A stretch of 64,000 nucleotides of DNA from an uncultured Flavihumibacter sp. (GCA_902168105.1 CABHOY010000036.1:62001-126000); one strand, 5' to 3'. Counted from the first letter of the stretch, positions 28,831 to 38,128 are shown. Notes: generated by a model not told the origin, from the sequence alone. A program made the numbers and translations.

Positions 28831-30076
28831 AAAATGGATCATTTGTTTATTAACGGGAGTATTGACAGCCATCAGCGGTATTGCTGTAGGGCAAAGTAAT
28901 GGCATATCGCAGGATACTGCCTTGTACCGTTTCTTTAGTGCCTTACGTAACGCTGATAGTAACGTTATATCTGTTTTACACTTAGGGGACTCTCATATAC
29001 AAGCGGGCTTTTTCCCGTTCACTACCGCCTTCTTCCTGCAACAGGATTTTGGAAGCGCAGGCAGGGGATGGGTGTTCCCGTATAACCTGGCTAATACTAA
29101 CGGTCCTTCCGACTATCGTTGGAACAGCACGGGCAGGTGGGATGCAGACAAGATCATTGACAGGAATAAGTCCACCGATATACTGGGACCGGGCGCAATT
29201 GTGCTTACGTCCAGAAATGATGCGCCTACATTGGCATTCAATGGCAGACAGGATGACGACAGGATGGACAATAATATTCGTCAGGCCGAATTATTCTTTG
29301 ATCCGGGAACAGACGATTCTACCATCAGTGTACCAGGAGCCGGTGTAGATATTTCCCCCGCCCCGTTCGAAGGCGGAAGGCCTACTTTAAGAAAGGCATC
29401 ATTGACATTCGCTGCGCCGGTTCAATCATTCCAGGTAAGGTGGGACAGACAGAATGCACAGCCTTTCCGGTTCTACGGGGCATTGCTGCAAAATGGTCAC
29501 AATGGTGTTTTATATAGCGCAGTAGGTATTAATGGCGCTATGTTCCAGCATTACAATGAGAACAATAATACGCTGATAGCCGAAATGGAGGTGATGCAAC
29601 CGCAACTGGTGATCATTTCCCTGGGCACTAACGAGGCATATGGTAGTCTGAATGCTGCCGCATTCCGTTCACAGATAGATGATGCTGTCAGGATGGTGAA
29701 AAGATATCAGCCGCATGCATGCATCGTATTGACAACACCGCCCGAGTGTAAACGGGTGAGCAAAAAGGCATACAGGAGAAAAGTGGGGAAGAAATATAAG
29801 ACGTATTACCGCGTGGCATATTATCCCAATCCTTATATAGCGGTTGTGACCCAGCAGATCATGAGTTATTGCAGGGAGAATGGGTTGGCTTGCTGGAATT
29901 TCAATAGTGTGAACAAGGCGATGGCGAAAAACTTTGCAGGTGGATGGTCTGGCGATCATATCCATTTCAACGCGAGAGGTTACCAGTTACAGGGCAAACT
30001 GTTATATGAGGCATTGCGTAATAGCTATGACAAATTTTTAAAAGTAGAAAAGACCCATAAAATTTTAGCTGAATGA
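28802..30076 (+). CDS. Second SGNH/GDSL hydrolase family protein, exported
   Basis: This 424-residue protein has a signal sequence (about residues 10-31, ISGIAVGQ). Its SGNH domain has HLGDSHIQAG (Ser64), SLGTNEAYG with the block III Gly/Asn, and GDHIHFN with Asp385 and His388. A beta-rich insertion of about 180 residues sits between blocks I and III and may be a carbohydrate-binding module. It overlaps the preceding SGNH gene by 29 bases and shares ATGA with the MBOAT gene (30073-30076), so all three are translationally coupled. It is likely the periplasmic acyl-transferring or deacylating partner of the MBOAT protein. Confidence 0.87.
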   Translation: MNINSWNTSKKWIICLLTGVLTAISGIAVGQSNGISQDTALYRFFSALRNADSNVISVLHLGDSHIQAGFFPFTTAFFLQQDFGSAGRGWVFPYNLANTNGPSDYRWNSTGRWDADKIIDRNKSTDILGPGAIVLTSRNDAPTLAFNGRQDDDRMDNNIRQAELFFDPGTDDSTISVPGAGVDISPAPFEGGRPTLRKASLTFAAPVQSFQVRWDRQNAQPFRFYGALLQNGHNGVLYSAVGINGAMFQHYNENNNTLIAEMEVMQPQLVIISLGTNEAYGSLNAAAFRSQIDDAVRMVKRYQPHACIVLTTPPECKRVSKKAYRRKVGKKYKTYYRVAYYPNPYIAVVTQQIMSYCRENGLACWNFNSVNKAMAKNFAGGWSGDHIHFNARGYQLQGKLLYEALRNSYDKFLKVEKTHKILAE

Positions 30077-31557
30077 TTGATTTGAATAAGCTGCTGGAGA
30101 TCCTACAATACCAGAAAAACGATCCTATACTGTTCAACAGCGCTTTTTTCTTCTATTTCTTTGCCTTCTTCCTGCTTTGCTACCTGGCGGTAGGCCGCAG
30201 TAAGGAAGGAAGAGTATGGGTGTTTACTATCTTTTCCCTTTACTTTTTCTATAAAGCCTGCGGCATGTATGTCGGACTGGTGGTCCTCTCGGCCATCGTC
30301 GATTTTAACCTGTCCAGATATATATATGATTCGGAGAGCAAGCGGGAACAGAAAGCATTGCTGATCCTCAGTATCTTTCTTAACCTCGGGCTGCTGTTCT
30401 TTTTCAAGTACACTGACTTCTTTATCGGCATCACTAATGATCTGCACCTGGGTAAGGTGGAGCCACTGAAATTGCTACTGCCCATCGGTATTTCCTTTTA
30501 TACTTTCGAGAATCTTAGCTATACAATCGACGTGTACAGACGTGAAATAAAGCCGGTGGACAATTTCATGGACTACCTCTTCTTCCTGTCATTCTTCCCT
30601 AAACTGATGATGGGACCTATTGTAAGGGCGGCAGATTTTATTCCTCAGATCTCAAAACCTTATGTACTTGATTCAGAGGATATAGGGAAAGGGATGTACC
30701 TGATCATTGGAGGGCTATTTAAGAAAGTAGTGATCTCCGACTTCATTAACCAGAACTTCGTTCAGTATATTTTTGATGATCCTTCCAAACATACGGGGCT
30801 GGAATGCCTGTTGGGGGTATATGGTTATGCCATGATCATCTATTGTGATTTTTCCGGTTATTCGGATATGGCACTGGGTATAGCCAGGTGGACCGGTTTT
30901 AAGATCCCGCCAAACTTCGATTCTCCTTACCAGAGTTCCAGCATCACTGAATTTTGGCGCCGCTGGCACATTTCGCTTTCATCCTGGTTGAGGGATTACC
31001 TGTACATCCCGCTGGGTGGTAACCGTAAAGGGAAGGTCCGTCAGTATATCAACCTGGGCCTGACTATGCTGATCGGCGGTTTCTGGCATGGGGCCAGCTG
31101 GAATTTCATCTTCTGGGGAGCTATGCATGGGAGTGCACTGGCTGTAGATAAGGTGAGACTGGACTGGCTGAAAAAGCGCGGGGGAGGTGTTACAGGGTGG
31201 CCGGGCACACTGCTGAAAATAGGCGGTATTCTGCTCACATTCCACTTTGTTTGCTTCTGCTGGGTCTTCTTTAAGGCTGCTACTTTCCAGGACGCCTGGG
31301 CCTTATTACACCAGGTAGTATACGATTTCCAGCCCGAAGTATGGCTGGAACTATATAATGGCTATACAGCCGTATTCTGGGTTATGTTACTGGGCTTTGT
31401 CCTGCATTTCCTGCCAAAACGCACAGAGCTGTTCACAGAACAGGCGCTGTCGCGTGTTCCGGTGGTGGGAAGCGTAGTGATCATGGTAGTTTTCATCTGG
31501 TTACTCGTGCAGGTAAAGTCTTCCGAACCCATGATGCCGATTTATCTGCAGTTTTAG
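30073..31557 (+). CDS. MBOAT family O-acyltransferase (AlgI/DltB-like)
   Basis: This 494-residue polytopic membrane protein (about ten or eleven helices) belongs to the membrane-bound O-acyltransferase family. FPKLMMGPIVRAADFIPQI and the core SITEFWRRWHISLSSWLRDYLYIPLGGNRKG are close to the AlgI signature. The putative catalytic His339 lies in MLIGGFWHGASWNF. AlgI-type proteins pass acetyl groups from cytoplasmic acetyl-CoA across the inner membrane to a periplasmic SGNH transferase. Here two SGNH proteins are encoded immediately upstream with overlapping reading frames, which matches that two-step scheme. The porin gene downstream has its own promoter region. Confidence 0.95.
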   Translation: MIDLNKLLEILQYQKNDPILFNSAFFFYFFAFFLLCYLAVGRSKEGRVWVFTIFSLYFFYKACGMYVGLVVLSAIVDFNLSRYIYDSESKREQKALLILSIFLNLGLLFFFKYTDFFIGITNDLHLGKVEPLKLLLPIGISFYTFENLSYTIDVYRREIKPVDNFMDYLFFLSFFPKLMMGPIVRAADFIPQISKPYVLDSEDIGKGMYLIIGGLFKKVVISDFINQNFVQYIFDDPSKHTGLECLLGVYGYAMIIYCDFSGYSDMALGIARWTGFKIPPNFDSPYQSSSITEFWRRWHISLSSWLRDYLYIPLGGNRKGKVRQYINLGLTMLIGGFWHGASWNFIFWGAMHGSALAVDKVRLDWLKKRGGGVTGWPGTLLKIGGILLTFHFVCFCWVFFKAATFQDAWALLHQVVYDFQPEVWLELYNGYTAVFWVMLLGFVLHFLPKRTELFTEQALSRVPVVGSVVIMVVFIWLLVQVKSSEPMMPIYLQF

Positions 31558-31562
31558 ATTCG

Positions 31563-31589
31563 TTATCTTTTTGTTATCATTATCTTTTT
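31563..31589 (+). promoter_or_regulatory. TTATC direct repeats upstream of the porin, candidate response-regulator site
   Basis: TTATC occurs at 31563 and 31574, 11 bases apart as in Pho boxes, and again at 31580. TTATCTTTTT is an exact 10-mer repeated at 31563 and 31580. The PhoB-type regulator gene lies just beyond the porin, making it the natural candidate to bind here. Confidence 0.35.
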
Positions 31590-31615
31590 CCGTTGTTTTG
31601 CGCAAATTTTCCTGA

Positions 31616-32938
31616 ATGCGACTAAAACATATGGCAATCATTTGCTTGCCTTTGTTATTTTCTGGTATTGCCAAAGCACAGTTTCTGATGGATATGATAG
31701 ATACCACTACCAGCGTAGGGAAAGGTATGTTCTCATTATATCAGAAGTATGACGCCGTGCGTTTTAGCGGGTATATTCAGCCCCAGTTCCAATATGCCTC
31801 ATCTAAAGGGATAAATAGTTATGCCGGCGGTAATTTTCCTAATGAAGTAGATAATAGGTTTACACTGCGTCGTGGCCGTTTCCGCCTGGATTATACACGG
31901 TATGATGAGGCGCATATGCCGGTGGTGCAGTTTGCTTTTCAGTTTGATGGTACGGAAAGAGGCGTGTTTATCCGCGATTTCTTTGGACGTATCTTCGAAA
32001 ATAAGTGGGATGTCTTTTCCTTGACAGCTGGTATGTTTGCCCGTCCGTTCAGCTATGAAGTGAACCTTTCTTCCGGTGATCGTGAAACACCTGAACGTGG
32101 TCGGATGTCACAGATCCTGATGAGAACAGAGCGTGACATCGGGGCTATGGTTTCTTTTGAACCCCGTCGCCCTAACCATCCGCTAAAATTCCTGAAGATA
32201 GACGCAGGGCTGTTCAATGGGCAGGGATTGACCGCAACCAGTGATTTTGACAGCCACAAAGACTTTATTACCCGAGTGGCGGTAAAACCGATTAAACTGA
32301 ACAGCAGGAACTGGCGATTGTCAGGTGCAGTGTCTATGTTGTATGGAGGAATGGAACAGTTCACCCAGTATATTTATAAGATGGGGCAAAGCGCTGATAA
32401 ACCGGCTTTTTATGTTGACTCCTCGGTTACAAATAAAGGAAGGATCGCTCCCAGGCATTATTACGGCACAGACCTTCAATTCAGGGTGCCTAACGGGAAA
32501 AATAAGGGAGCTACCGAGATCAGATTGGAATATATGCGTGGTTCACAAACGGCGACAGCCTCTACTACAGAAACGCCCGGTACCATACCTGTTAGCGGTG
32601 GAGTGAACGCACCGCTTTATATCCGGAGTTTTGATGGAGCTTACCTTTACCTGTTACAAAACCTGGGTAGCCCGATGAACCTGATAGTGGTGAAGTATGA
32701 CTGGTACGATCCCAATAAAAAAGTAAAAGGGATGGAAGTGGGCGCCGCAAATAGCGGAATGACCCCCGCCGATATCCGCTATAATACGCTGGGACTCGGT
32801 TTTGTGCATTATTTCAATGCCAATATGAAGGTAATGTTGTACTACGATTATGTAAAAAATGAGTCAACATCCCTGGAAGGATATACTGGTGATGTACCTG
32901 ACAATGTATTTACCTGCAGGTTACAATATCGTTTCTGA
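31616..32938 (+). CDS. OprP/OprO-type outer-membrane porin
   Basis: This 440-residue exported protein (signal about residues 1-21, IAKAQ) has the porin O/P family pattern. Alternating aromatic beta strands begin FSGYIQPQFQYA, with the conserved RFTLRRGRFRLDYTRYDE, a GMFARPFSYEVNLSSGDRETPERGR segment, and a C-terminal strand ending in Phe (CRLQYRF) for outer-membrane insertion. The family includes phosphate- and polyphosphate-selective channels. It is convergent with a PhoR/PhoB-like pair whose gene ends four bases away, which supports a role in phosphate uptake. Substrate specificity remains inference. Confidence 0.88.
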   Translation: MRLKHMAIICLPLLFSGIAKAQFLMDMIDTTTSVGKGMFSLYQKYDAVRFSGYIQPQFQYASSKGINSYAGGNFPNEVDNRFTLRRGRFRLDYTRYDEAHMPVVQFAFQFDGTERGVFIRDFFGRIFENKWDVFSLTAGMFARPFSYEVNLSSGDRETPERGRMSQILMRTERDIGAMVSFEPRRPNHPLKFLKIDAGLFNGQGLTATSDFDSHKDFITRVAVKPIKLNSRNWRLSGAVSMLYGGMEQFTQYIYKMGQSADKPAFYVDSSVTNKGRIAPRHYYGTDLQFRVPNGKNKGATEIRLEYMRGSQTATASTTETPGTIPVSGGVNAPLYIRSFDGAYLYLLQNLGSPMNLIVVKYDWYDPNKKVKGMEVGAANSGMTPADIRYNTLGLGFVHYFNANMKVMLYYDYVKNESTSLEGYTGDVPDNVFTCRLQYRF

Positions 32939-32942
32939 TATT

Positions 32943-33989
32943 TTATTCTCCCGATTCCAGGGTGAAGCCGAAGGTAGAGCCTATTTCAGGTTTACTCCGG
33001 ATATTGATAGTCTGACCGTGGGCTTCAATAATATGTTTTACGATAGCCAATCCCAGGCCGGTACCACCTATATCGCGGCTACGGGCCCTGTCGGTACGAT
33101 AGAAACGTTCAAATACACGGGGAAGGTGTTCCTCGGATATCCCGATACCATCGTCTGATATTTCGATCAGCACACGTTTATCGTCCATAACATAGATGCT
33201 GGCTACAGTATGACCATCGGTACGGCCGTATTTGATGGAATTATCCACCAGGTTGATCAGCACCTGTCTGACTTTCTCTTTGTCTGCCAGTACATGGATC
33301 GGCGCCTCGCATCCTTTCTTCACATTAAACTTTATACCCTTGGTATTGGCTTTAAGGGACAATGTGTCAAAAACATCCTTTATAAGCTCCTGAATAACAA
33401 AATTCTCACCATTGATGGTCATTTCTCCGCTTTCCAGCTTGGATATCTCATCCAGGTCGTCGATCAGGCGGCAAAGTCTGTCAATGTTCTTGGTAGCATT
33501 TTTCAGGAACAGTTTGTTAACGTTCGGGTCTTCCAGTGCTCCGTCAAGAAGGGTATGGATATAACCCTGTACAGCAAAGATGGGAGTTTTCAGTTCGTGA
33601 CTGAGGTTCAGCAGGAACTCTTTACGGAACTCTTCATTGCGGCGCAGCATATCCAGCTCTTCTTTCTTCTGACTAGCCCATTTTTCAACATCTTCACTTA
33701 CTTCTTCGATCGTTTTCAGCGGCAGGATGTTCTTATTGAAGAACTCTTCCCTTTTGGAAGCCTTGGTCTGGTAAATGAATTTGTAAATGAGTTTTATTTT
33801 CCTGTAGATGAAGTTCTGCAGCGTATACAGATACAGGTAATAAGACACCAGGAAGGTGAGTATGAACGCGGTCAGTACTATTTTCCAGTGAGCATTTATC
33901 AACAGGGTGCCCAATGTAATAATAACCGAAAGTATGAGGGCAGTAAATCCTGCCAGTTTTTGTGGAGAAAGATTCTTGGCTTTAAACAT
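32943..33989 (-). CDS. PhoR-like sensor histidine kinase
   Basis: This 348-residue kinase has two N-terminal membrane helices (about residues 13-32 and 35-60) and almost no periplasmic loop. A cytoplasmic linker follows, then the dimerisation domain with phospho-acceptor His131 in NLSHELKTPIFAV. The ATPase domain has N-box LVDNSIKYG, G1 ISDDGIGI and G2 GGTGLGLAIVKHI. The lack of a sensory loop is typical of PhoR, which senses through the Pst/PhoU complex. The start at 33989 (MFKAKNLSPQKLA) matches related kinases; an in-frame ATG at 34049 would add 20 residues. The regulator gene lies immediately upstream in the same operon and an OprP-like porin is convergent. Confidence 0.9.
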   Translation of the reverse strand: MFKAKNLSPQKLAGFTALILSVIITLGTLLINAHWKIVLTAFILTFLVSYYLYLYTLQNFIYRKIKLIYKFIYQTKASKREEFFNKNILPLKTIEEVSEDVEKWASQKKEELDMLRRNEEFRKEFLLNLSHELKTPIFAVQGYIHTLLDGALEDPNVNKLFLKNATKNIDRLCRLIDDLDEISKLESGEMTINGENFVIQELIKDVFDTLSLKANTKGIKFNVKKGCEAPIHVLADKEKVRQVLINLVDNSIKYGRTDGHTVASIYVMDDKRVLIEISDDGIGISEEHLPRVFERFYRTDRARSRDIGGTGLGLAIVKHIIEAHGQTINIRSKPEIGSTFGFTLESGE

Positions 33990-34137
33990 ACTCCATAATG
34001 AGTAATCTTTATAATAGCGGGAAATTAAACCAATTTTTTCACTTGACATAACACACGAGGCTGGACACGCAATGCCCGTTGCGCATCTCTGAGTAGAAGA
34101 ATAACGGTTAAATTGTAAGTATCTGAGCAGGCGCCTG

Positions 34138-34821
34138 TTACATTTCGAACTTATAGCCTACGCCCTTAACGGTAGTAATGAGGTCAATACCGATCTTCTG
34201 CCGTATTTTACGGATATGCACATCGATGGTACGGTCGCCTACTATAACTTCCGTACCCCATACCTGGTTCAGTATCTCGTTGCGGAGAAACACACGGCCA
34301 GGTTTTGACGCCAGTAACTGCAGCAGTTCAAATTCTTTCTTTGCCAGGATGATCTCCTGACCTTTGTATGTCACTGTGAATTTTTCACGGTCGATGATCA
34401 GATCACCCAGTTGCACCTGCATATCTTCAGGTTTGTGCAAACGGCGGAAAAGGGCGTTGATACGGCTTACCAGTAACTTTGGTTTGATCGGTTTGGCGAT
34501 ATAATCATCAGCCCCCATGTTTAAACCGTCTATTTCAGATTTTTCATCGTTCAGTGCAGTGAGGAACAGCACCATGGTATCTTTAAATTCAGGGATCTTT
34601 CGGATCTCGCGACAGGTATCAATACCGTTTTTATTCGGCATCATGATATCCAGCATGATAAGGTCGGGGCGGAACACTTTTGCTTTCTGAACAGCCTCAC
34701 TACCATCTTTCGCCGTGATTGTATCGTATCCGGCTGATTTCAGATTGTAGCTGATTATTTCCAGAATATCAATCTCATCGTCCACCACCAAAATTTTACC
34801 TGCAACCGCTTGGTCTATCAT
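34138..34821 (-). CDS. PhoB/OmpR-family response regulator
   Basis: This 227-residue regulator has a receiver domain with acidic pocket Asp14/Asp15, phospho-acceptor Asp58 in LIMLDIMMPNKNG and the conserved Lys in ADDYIAKP. A winged-helix DNA-binding domain follows (about residues 132-226, with DRTIDVHIRKIRQKIG and TVKGVGYKF). It is transcribed with the downstream sensor kinase, 88 to 148 bases apart depending on the kinase start. A TAATTTTG -7 element lies about 25 bases upstream. The convergent porin is a plausible target. Assignment to the phosphate system rests on domain type and context only. Confidence 0.92.
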   Translation of the reverse strand: MIDQAVAGKILVVDDEIDILEIISYNLKSAGYDTITAKDGSEAVQKAKVFRPDLIMLDIMMPNKNGIDTCREIRKIPEFKDTMVLFLTALNDEKSEIDGLNMGADDYIAKPIKPKLLVSRINALFRRLHKPEDMQVQLGDLIIDREKFTVTYKGQEIILAKKEFELLQLLASKPGRVFLRNEILNQVWGTEVIVGDRTIDVHIRKIRQKIGIDLITTVKGVGYKFEM

Positions 34822-34845
34822 ATAAATTGACTTTTAAAGACGGCA

Positions 34846-34853
34846 CAAAATTA
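34846..34853 (-). promoter_or_regulatory. Promoter -7 element of the PhoB-like/PhoR-like operon
   Basis: The minus strand reads TAATTTTG here, 24 bases upstream of the regulator start. Confidence 0.55.
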
Positions 34854-34990
34854 TATCGCCGCCTCCGCTATTAATGAAAAGTTAACATTATCTAATTGTT
34901 AATTCGATCCTAAAGTACAACAGCAGAGGGATACCAGCTATACAAAAGTACGCTATTTTTTATGGAAGCAGCACGGCGAAAATAGTATTA

Positions 34991-35737
34991 TTAGGCCTGT
35001 CCACTATTTGTATGTTTCTGATTATTACTGCTTCCAGCAATCTTTTTCAATGCCTGATTAACTTCATTGAGCATTTCCAGCTGGGTTTGCTGTATCTCCA
35101 TCATATCCTGCTGCTGATGAAGGATGAGATGGTCGATTTTCTCGTGCAATATTCTCACCTCCAACTCCGATTTCAGGTTGATCATATAGTCATTTTTAGA
35201 CCTTTGCCGGTCTTTTTCTTCCTGCCTGTTCTGGCTCATCATGATCACTGGCGCCTGAAGTGCTGCCAGACAGGATAAAATGAGGTTCAGCAGGATAAAG
35301 GGGTAGGGGTCAAATCCTTTATTGGCCAGCCAGTAGATGTTAAAGGCCATCCAGATCAGGATGAACAGGAGGAACATAATGATGAAGGTCCAGCTGCCAC
35401 CGAAGGTGGCTATTTTGTCGGCTACCCGCTGACCGAACGTGAAATTGGAAGGACTATCCCCGTCATCAAGTTTATCAGTGAGGGTTTCATGCTCCTTTAG
35501 CTTTTGAAGGACCATCTTTTCCATTTCAGTCAGTTCTCCTATCTCTTTGGCAAACAGGTGCTCCAGGTACTTCTGCCGGTATTCGTTTAGTTCGGAAATG
35601 GCGAGATGGGATTTGGGTGAAATATGCGGATGGTCTTTCCTGACCATTTCCAGTATGTTTTTACTGACGCTGCGGCAATGTACTTTCTCTGAAGCAGGGA
35701 ATGATTTCCCAGACATATCACTAATAAACGTTTGCAT
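34991..35737 (-). CDS. DUF1003 family membrane protein
   Basis: This 248-residue protein matches DUF1003: the core FTFGQRVADKIATFGGSWTFI leads into one helix (about residues 115-137) and a second (LLNLILSCLAALQAPVIMMSQNRQEEKDR, about 146-166). The C-terminal 80 residues are a heptad-rich coiled coil (LKSELEVRILHEKIDHLILHQQQ and following). The first 70 residues contain a Cys/His-containing segment (EKVHCRSVSKNILEMVR) and are predicted cytoplasmic. The function of the family is unknown. It stands alone between the PhoB-like regulator and a divergent exported protein. Confidence 0.87.
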   Translation of the reverse strand: MQTFISDMSGKSFPASEKVHCRSVSKNILEMVRKDHPHISPKSHLAISELNEYRQKYLEHLFAKEIGELTEMEKMVLQKLKEHETLTDKLDDGDSPSNFTFGQRVADKIATFGGSWTFIIMFLLFILIWMAFNIYWLANKGFDPYPFILLNLILSCLAALQAPVIMMSQNRQEEKDRQRSKNDYMINLKSELEVRILHEKIDHLILHQQQDMMEIQQTQLEMLNEVNQALKKIAGSSNNQKHTNSGQA

Positions 35738-35811
35738 GTGACACTCACTGTTTTGGAGGCCTAAAAGTACGCTAATAAGGCCGGAAATGCGGTGCTGTGG
35801 TATTTTGGTAG

Positions 35812-35819
35812 TAAATTTG
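35812..35819 (+). promoter_or_regulatory. Promoter -7 element of the caspase-like exported protein gene
   Basis: TAAATTTG matches TAnnTTTG, 42 bases before the ATG at 35862. Confidence 0.5.
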
Positions 35820-35861
35820 CTATACTAGCTTTATAAGTAAGAGTAAAGCATATTTATATTA

Positions 35862-38057
35862 ATGAAAAGAATTATAACTGTTATCTTATTGCTAGCCGGT
35901 GGCCATAACCTGCTGCATGCACAAACGCAAAAAGTTGAAATACCTATCGGAAGAATTGGTTTCCATGATAACATTGATAAAGAGCAGGCCGCTGCCTTGA
36001 AATTTGACGGAAAGGCAGACGATCTGGTGCGTATATCAGATGATCAGACCATGAATTTACAGGTTACTGATGCGTTGATCAAACAGATTGACGATATGCA
36101 GACCCAGATTGAACTTGACTCTGCCCTGGACCATCGTTTGAAGATAAAATATCTTTCAGGTCTGTATGTAATGATCCATGATTACAATATCAAGCGTTCC
36201 TATCGCAGGATAGCACCTGAAGAAGCACCGTCAATGGTTCAGGCTTATCGTGATATGATGAAGGCTGACATCAAAGGTGGCAGTATTCTGCCTTACGTGC
36301 AGAATTTGTCTTATGATGCCGGAGAGAAGATGATCGAACCTTTCCGCGATAATCCGGGGTACAAGGAAGCCCGCGGCGTGCTGTTCGCAAAATTTGCATT
36401 TAGTAACCTGGCGACGGTAATGCCGGTGATAGGCAACTACCTGGAGTATCCGGCGACAGATTCTGTCATAGCTGCAGTTGCAAGGAAATATCCGAACCAG
36501 GTACTGACTTATGCTACTTCGTATACACAGGTGGCTACGGCTATTAAGAAGAACCAGGACCCGATCGTACAACTGATCGTTCAGATAGGAAACTCGGGGC
36601 AATCTACCCTGATACTGCCATTCATCGATGAACTGATGGCCGGCACTACCACTGTGGAGAAGCTCTCTGCCATTGCCGATAATGAGGACCAGTACTTCAA
36701 ACAGTTGGTAAAGAGCGCCATTACGCTGCAAAGCCGTAAGAACAATGGTGAAAACATCATCGGTCTGAAAGCTATGCTGGAGAATCTGCAGGCCCGTTCC
36801 CTGCACTATATCCGCGAAATGAACGACCTGCATGAAGAGCCTGCGAATGTACGTTTCCGTATAGTGAAAGATTTTACTCCCGAAGAGTTATACTACCTGA
36901 TCGTAAATGGTCAGGAAGAGTTGTATACATCCAGTTATACCAACCACAGTAATGCCGGTCTTTACGACCAGATGATGGCGCGTATGAAACCGGCACGTGG
37001 TGATAGTTTGCTGATGTTGGTGGAATTCGACAGGTTCAAAAAGTTCATTGCTATGGCCGCAGGCTTTAATACGCTGGACAACTTCCTGAAATCCATGGCT
37101 CCTGAGAATGCGAACTATCTCATGAAGAAATATGTAAGCAGCCTGGAAAAGACGGAAGACCTGGAAGATGCGGTTGACGTTGCAAACTCTTTTGGTAGTA
37201 TCCGCGATCCGAAGCTGCTGGCTTTCCTGCGCGAAGAAGTACAGAAGAATTACATATTCGTATCCCGTAAAAAAGAAAGAAGAGGCACCGTGATCTATGA
37301 ACTGTTGGGTAGCCTGTTCGATACGGAAACGGATAAGGGAAGTGATTCCTCCAAAGCGAGCCAGATGGCTGCAAAGTTGCAATTACCACCGATCAACTTT
37401 GTAACGTACAATGCGTTGCTGAGTGATAGTGGTATGGTATATCAGCAGGTATTCTTCTACGGGGATAAAGACGGCCATGATTCTTATGTAAGCTTTATGG
37501 GCAACTTCCCTGCAAGTGAATGGAAGATAAGCAGGAACAAGTTCTGGACTACTATTCAGTCTATCAAAGGCAAACCGATCACTATTTTTGCAAACCTGCC
37601 ACTGGAGGAACCGGAAGATAAAAATGCTATTCAAAAGCTGAGTGAATACCTCGACGAGAACGATATTCATCCGACAGTGTTCATCCATCGTGGTCATAGT
37701 TATCATGTGAATACGACACTCGACAATCTGCAGAGCTCTGCGAAGATCGTGGTACTCGGCTCCTGTGGAGGTTATCATAACCTGGCCATTGTACTACAGA
37801 AATCGCCGGAAGCGCATATCATCTCTTCCAAACAGGTAGGTACCAGGTTTGTGAATGAACCGATCATCCGTACGCTGGATGAGACCATTCGTAGTGGTAA
37901 AAATGTAGACTGGGTACAGATGTGGGCAAGCCTCGGCAAGCGGTTTGCAGGAGATGCCCGCAATAAAGAACTGTTCAGTGATTATGTGCCGCCACATAAG
38001 AACCTGGGAGCTATCTTTATCAAGGCCTATAAACAGATCATGAAAGAGGATAAGTAA
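35862..38057 (+). CDS. Large exported protein with a caspase-like C-terminal region, function unknown
   Basis: I do not recognise this 731-residue protein as a named family. It has a signal sequence (MKRIITVILLLAGGHNLLHA) and a long helical middle (about residues 80-480) without clear motifs. Its C-terminal 170 residues look like an alpha/beta sheet domain. Within that, PTVFIHRGHSYH (His609, His612) and IVVLGSCGGYHNL (Cys635) are arranged like the His and Cys strands of caspase-fold (clan CD) peptidases. The 23-residue spacing is shorter than in gingipains or CHAT proteins. IISSKQVGTRFVNEPI follows where a substrate-binding loop might be. There is no obvious sorting domain at the C-terminus. 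It is a single gene ended by a perfect 46-base palindrome. The gene is certain; the peptidase idea is inference. Confidence 0.7.
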   Translation: MKRIITVILLLAGGHNLLHAQTQKVEIPIGRIGFHDNIDKEQAAALKFDGKADDLVRISDDQTMNLQVTDALIKQIDDMQTQIELDSALDHRLKIKYLSGLYVMIHDYNIKRSYRRIAPEEAPSMVQAYRDMMKADIKGGSILPYVQNLSYDAGEKMIEPFRDNPGYKEARGVLFAKFAFSNLATVMPVIGNYLEYPATDSVIAAVARKYPNQVLTYATSYTQVATAIKKNQDPIVQLIVQIGNSGQSTLILPFIDELMAGTTTVEKLSAIADNEDQYFKQLVKSAITLQSRKNNGENIIGLKAMLENLQARSLHYIREMNDLHEEPANVRFRIVKDFTPEELYYLIVNGQEELYTSSYTNHSNAGLYDQMMARMKPARGDSLLMLVEFDRFKKFIAMAAGFNTLDNFLKSMAPENANYLMKKYVSSLEKTEDLEDAVDVANSFGSIRDPKLLAFLREEVQKNYIFVSRKKERRGTVIYELLGSLFDTETDKGSDSSKASQMAAKLQLPPINFVTYNALLSDSGMVYQQVFFYGDKDGHDSYVSFMGNFPASEWKISRNKFWTTIQSIKGKPITIFANLPLEEPEDKNAIQKLSEYLDENDIHPTVFIHRGHSYHVNTTLDNLQSSAKIVVLGSCGGYHNLAIVLQKSPEAHIISSKQVGTRFVNEPIIRTLDETIRSGKNVDWVQMWASLGKRFAGDARNKELFSDYVPPHKNLGAIFIKAYKQIMKEDK

Positions 38058-38070
38058 ACGAATTGTGAAA

Positions 38071-38116
38071 TAAAGAAAAAGCCCTCCGGCAATATTGCCG
38101 GAGGGCTTTTTCTTTA
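38071..38116. terminator. Perfect 46-base palindromic terminator
   Basis: Positions 38071-38116 equal their own reverse complement over all 46 bases, with CCCTCCGG cores flanked by A- and T-runs. It ends the upstream gene and lies immediately before the -7 element of the ABC exporter gene. Confidence 0.9.
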
Positions 38117-38124
38117 TACTTTTG
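38117..38124 (+). promoter_or_regulatory. Promoter -7 element of the ABC exporter gene
   Basis: TACTTTTG matches TAnnTTTG and begins one base after the terminator palindrome. It ends four bases before the GTG start at 38129, so the transcript is probably leaderless. Confidence 0.55.
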
Positions 38125-38128
38125 TACG

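Noticed and set aside
33210..33998. 262-codon plus-strand frame opposite the PhoR-like kinase
   Set aside because: The minus strand carries the kinase motifs in full; the plus-strand frame is a shadow.
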